From Eubacteriales Family XIII. Incertae Sedis bacterium (GTDB taxonomy: Bacteria > Bacillota > Clostridia > Peptostreptococcales > Anaerovoracaceae), in contig JAITKU010000181.1 in NCBI GenBank assembly GCA_031278255.1, positions 1 to 7,208 on the forward strand: a DNA stretch of 7,208 nt, read 5' to 3'. Shown here one piece after another: positions 5,499 through 7,208 of the stretch (positions within the stretch are counted from its first letter, which is position 1; every line of letters starts with the position of its first letter). Both the position numbers and the translations under genes were made by a program. The notes beneath the pieces are model-generated. The model did no database searches. It was given only the letters and a program-made list of their open reading frames with translations, and had not been told where the DNA came from.

Positions 5499-7050
5499 GT
5501 ACTTCACCTCCCGCCATCATCAGGCCCAGCGTCGCCTGCTCCGCCTTGCCGCCCTCCACGCTGCCCGCCACCCTGCCGCGAAACATGACATCTATGCGGT
5601 CTGACAGATTCATGATCTCGTCGAGTTCAAAGGAGATCAAGAGTACCGCCTTGCCCGCGTCGCGCTGGGATACGATGTAACGATGGACGTATTCGATGGC
5701 GCCCACGTCGAGTCCCCGCGTCGGATTGACGCAGATCAAAAGCGCCTTGTCGTTCGTCACCTCCCGCGCGATGATCACTTTCTGCTGGTTGCCGCCCGAC
5801 AGACTGCCGGCCTTGGCGGAGGCGCAGCCCGAAGGGCGCACGTCGTACCTTTCCACGAGCGCGCGCGCGTGCTTCATTATATTGTCCTTGCGCAGAAAGC
5901 CCCGCCGCGAAAATTCAGGCTCGCCCACATTCTGCAAAACGAGGTTTTCCGCCACCGAAAAATCGAGTACGAGACCGTGCTTCTGCCTGTCCTCGGGTAT
6001 GGAAGAAAGCCCGTGCGTGAAGAGCATACGGGGGGATTTATTGAAGATATCGACGCCGGATATCGTGACGGCGCCGGACTCCGCCCTCCGCAGGCCCGTC
6101 AGCGCGGAAACGAATTCCGACTGGCCGTTTCCGTCCACGCCCGCCACGCCGACGATCTCACCCGCGCGCACGGTCAGATTCAGGCCGTTTACGGCCGTAT
6201 GGTTCCAGTAGTCCCGCACGATGAGATCTTCCACGCGAAGCACGACCTCGCCCGGCGTAGGCGGTTTTTTGTCTACGGAAAACTTGACGGTGCGTCCGAC
6301 CATCATGGAGGCCAGATCCTGTTCGCTCACCTCCGAAACGAGAACCGTATCTATGGTTTTGCCGGCGCGGATGATCGTGCATCTGTCGGCGATCGCTTTG
6401 ATTTCCGCCAGCTTGTGCGTGATGATGATAACCGTTTTCCCCTCCGCCGTCAGATTCCGCATAATGCGTTCCAGATCCTCGATCTCCTGCGGCGTCAGCG
6501 AGGAGGTGGGCTCGTCTAAAATGAGGATGTCGGCGCCTCGGTACAGGACCTTCAATATCTCGGCGCGCTGCTGCATACCGACCGAAATATCCTCGACCTT
6601 GGCATCCGGATCGACGTTCAGCCCGTAGCGATCGCTGAGTTCCTTTACGTCGGCGCGCGCCTTGCGCATGTCTATCACCCCCGCGCCGCGCGTCGGTTCC
6701 CGGCCGAGTATGATGTTTTCGGCCACGGTAAAGGGTGGGACGAGCATGAAATGCTGGTGAACCATGCCGATACCGAGTTCGATCGCGCGCGAGGGCGAAT
6801 CGATCGTCACCTGTTCGCCCTTGATCGAGATTTCACCCGAGGTCGGGCGCAGAAGGCCGTACAGAATATTCATCAGGGTACTCTTGCCGGCGCCGTTCTC
6901 ACCCAGGATCGCGTGAATCGAGCATTGCGGCACCGTAAGGCATACATTGTCATTGGCCTTGAAAGCCCCGAACAACATCGTAATGTTTTGCATATCCACC
7001 GCGGGAGGCGATTCGGACGCAATGGCCCTGTCGTTTACCTTATCATCCAT
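5485..7050 (-). CDS. nupO: Nucleoside-type ABC transporter ATPase with two ABC domains, NupO-like
   Basis: A 521-aa cytoplasmic ATPase powering the NupP/NupQ importer. Domain 1 is intact: Walker A GENGAGKST (50-58), Q-loop Gln99 (VHQHFML), signature ISVGMQQ (155-161), Walker B ILILDE (175-180) and H-loop His212. Domain 2 keeps the signature LSGGNQQ (417-423) but is degenerate at the catalytic positions: GVDGNGQSE (304-312) has Gln for the Walker A lysine, ICVNPT (439-444) has Val-Asn for the Walker B Asp-Glu, and Phe474 replaces the H-loop histidine. A degenerate second site is usual in this sugar/nucleoside ATPase group, so ATP is probably hydrolysed at one site. The ATG has AGAGAGG about 8 nt upstream. 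It is the first transporter gene in the window; no binding-protein gene is seen before it. Simple-sugar import is the alternative, but the permease motifs favour nucleosides. Confidence 0.93.
   Translation of the reverse strand: MDDKVNDRAIASESPPAVDMQNITMLFGAFKANDNVCLTVPQCSIHAILGENGAGKSTLMNILYGLLRPTSGEISIKGEQVTIDSPSRAIELGIGMVHQHFMLVPPFTVAENIILGREPTRGAGVIDMRKARADVKELSDRYGLNVDPDAKVEDISVGMQQRAEILKVLYRGADILILDEPTSSLTPQEIEDLERIMRNLTAEGKTVIIITHKLAEIKAIADRCTIIRAGKTIDTVLVSEVSEQDLASMMVGRTVKFSVDKKPPTPGEVVLRVEDLIVRDYWNHTAVNGLNLTVRAGEIVGVAGVDGNGQSEFVSALTGLRRAESGAVTISGVDIFNKSPRMLFTHGLSSIPEDRQKHGLVLDFSVAENLVLQNVGEPEFSRRGFLRKDNIMKHARALVERYDVRPSGCASAKAGSLSGGNQQKVIIAREVTNDKALLICVNPTRGLDVGAIEYVHRYIVSQRDAGKAVLLISFELDEIMNLSDRIDVMFRGRVAGSVEGGKAEQATLGLMMAGGEVHAAS
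5505..5512 (-). promoter_or_regulatory. Ribosome binding site deciding the nupP start
   Basis: GGGAGGTG on the minus strand, inside the last codons of nupO, has its GGAGG core 8 nt before the ATG at 5498. The upstream in-frame GTG at 5507 lies within this site and so cannot use it, which rules out the longer reading. Confidence 0.7.
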
Positions 7051-7088
7051 AGAAAGGACCTCTCTTTATGACTTTACCGTTTTCGGTA

Positions 7089-7208
7089 TTAGGGTTCGTT
7101 ACGGAATAAAGTTGACAAATTTGGCGCAGAATTTTTTTCGTCGAGCAAGGCGCAAAACGCAGACGAACCCTAAGGTTCGGCGAGGCTTTGCAACACAGTT
7201 CGGCGGAA
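7089..7208. repeat. Intergenic inverted-repeat element, cut by the window edge
   Basis: TTAGGGTTCGT at 7089-7099 recurs as its exact reverse complement ACGAACCCTAA at 7163-7173. In addition, 7138-7170 is an imperfect inverted copy of about 7171-7208. The centre is CGAACC-CTAA-GGTTCG (7165-7180), and the arms share a TTTTGC/GCAAAG-like core and outer TTCGTCGAG / TTCGGCGGAA ends. The stretch is less GC-rich than the genes and has no open reading frame or clear promoter. The form resembles a REP- or MITE-like palindromic repeat upstream of nupO. Whether it is multicopy cannot be told from one window. It may also be the 3' hairpin of the gene to the right. Confidence 0.45.

Noticed and set aside
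5496..5507. GTG at 5507 as nupP start
   Set aside because: The GTG is embedded in the GGGAGGTG ribosome binding site that serves the ATG at 5498.
4404..5588. 394-residue open frame on the plus strand
   Set aside because: It lies antisense to nupP. Its translation is rich in Arg, His, Asp and Glu with no recognisable motif, whereas the minus-strand frame has clear family motifs. It is a GC-rich shadow.
5683..6519. 278-residue open frame on the plus strand
   Set aside because: Antisense to nupO, low-complexity Arg/His-rich translation; a shadow frame.
7086..7118. nupO promoter (TTGTCA ... TAATAC on the minus strand)
   Set aside because: Spacing between the boxes is about 21 bp, too long for sigma-70; no better pair is seen in the 158 bp before nupO.
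1..7208. CRISPR array, tRNA, rRNA, insertion sequence or transposase
   Set aside because: I saw no regularly spaced direct repeats, no cloverleaf or rRNA-like sequence, and no transposase motifs on either strand.

Overview
This 7.2-kb, GC-rich (by eye near 60%) window is coded entirely on the minus strand and holds six densely packed genes in two groups. It looks like an anaerobic bacterium, most likely a high-GC Clostridia-type Firmicute. The reasons are a glycyl radical enzyme with its activase (an oxygen-sensitive system), a NupOPQ-type nucleoside ABC transporter of the kind common in Firmicutes, strong purine-rich Shine-Dalgarno sites (several reading AGAGAGG), and a compact layout with 4-14 bp gene overlaps. 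The taxonomic guess is an inference; no rRNA or other marker gene is present.

Read in the direction of transcription (right to left), the window opens at 7208-7051 with a non-coding stretch. It carries an imperfect palindrome and a separate 11-bp inverted repeat, and looks like part of an intergenic repeat cut by the window edge. Next comes nupO (double ATPase), nupP (permease) and nupQ (permease), each overlapping the next, so almost certainly one operon. The substrate-binding lipoprotein that normally completes this transporter (BmpA/NupN) is not in the window; it may lie just beyond the right edge.

A 167-bp gap (3260-3426) follows, with a GC-rich hairpin, a perfect 12-bp palindrome (AAAACGCGTTTT) and a leader hairpin. 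After it lies a second overlapping set: yjjI (glycyl radical enzyme of unknown substrate), yjjW (its radical-SAM activase with two ferredoxin-type cysteine clusters), and a MagIII-type (COG2231) HhH-GPD DNA glycosylase in which glutamate replaces the catalytic lysine of endonuclease III. Each stop codon overlaps the next start (TTGA, ATGA), so the three are probably translationally coupled.

The left end (1-129) has no gene on either strand. It holds a near-consensus sigma-70 promoter on the minus strand (TTGACA, 17 bp, TAGAAT), followed within about 20 bp by an intrinsic-terminator-like hairpin with a T-tract on each strand. This arrangement suggests attenuation or a very short RNA.

The most interesting feature is the context of yjjI/yjjW. 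In E. coli these genes sit beside the deo nucleoside-catabolism operon and a TatD-type hydrolase gene (yjjV). Here, in an apparently distant organism, they sit between a nucleoside-type importer and a DNA-base glycosylase. The recurrence suggests that the unknown YjjI reaction concerns a nucleoside, deoxyribose or modified-base compound. This is a hypothesis from context, not a demonstrated function.
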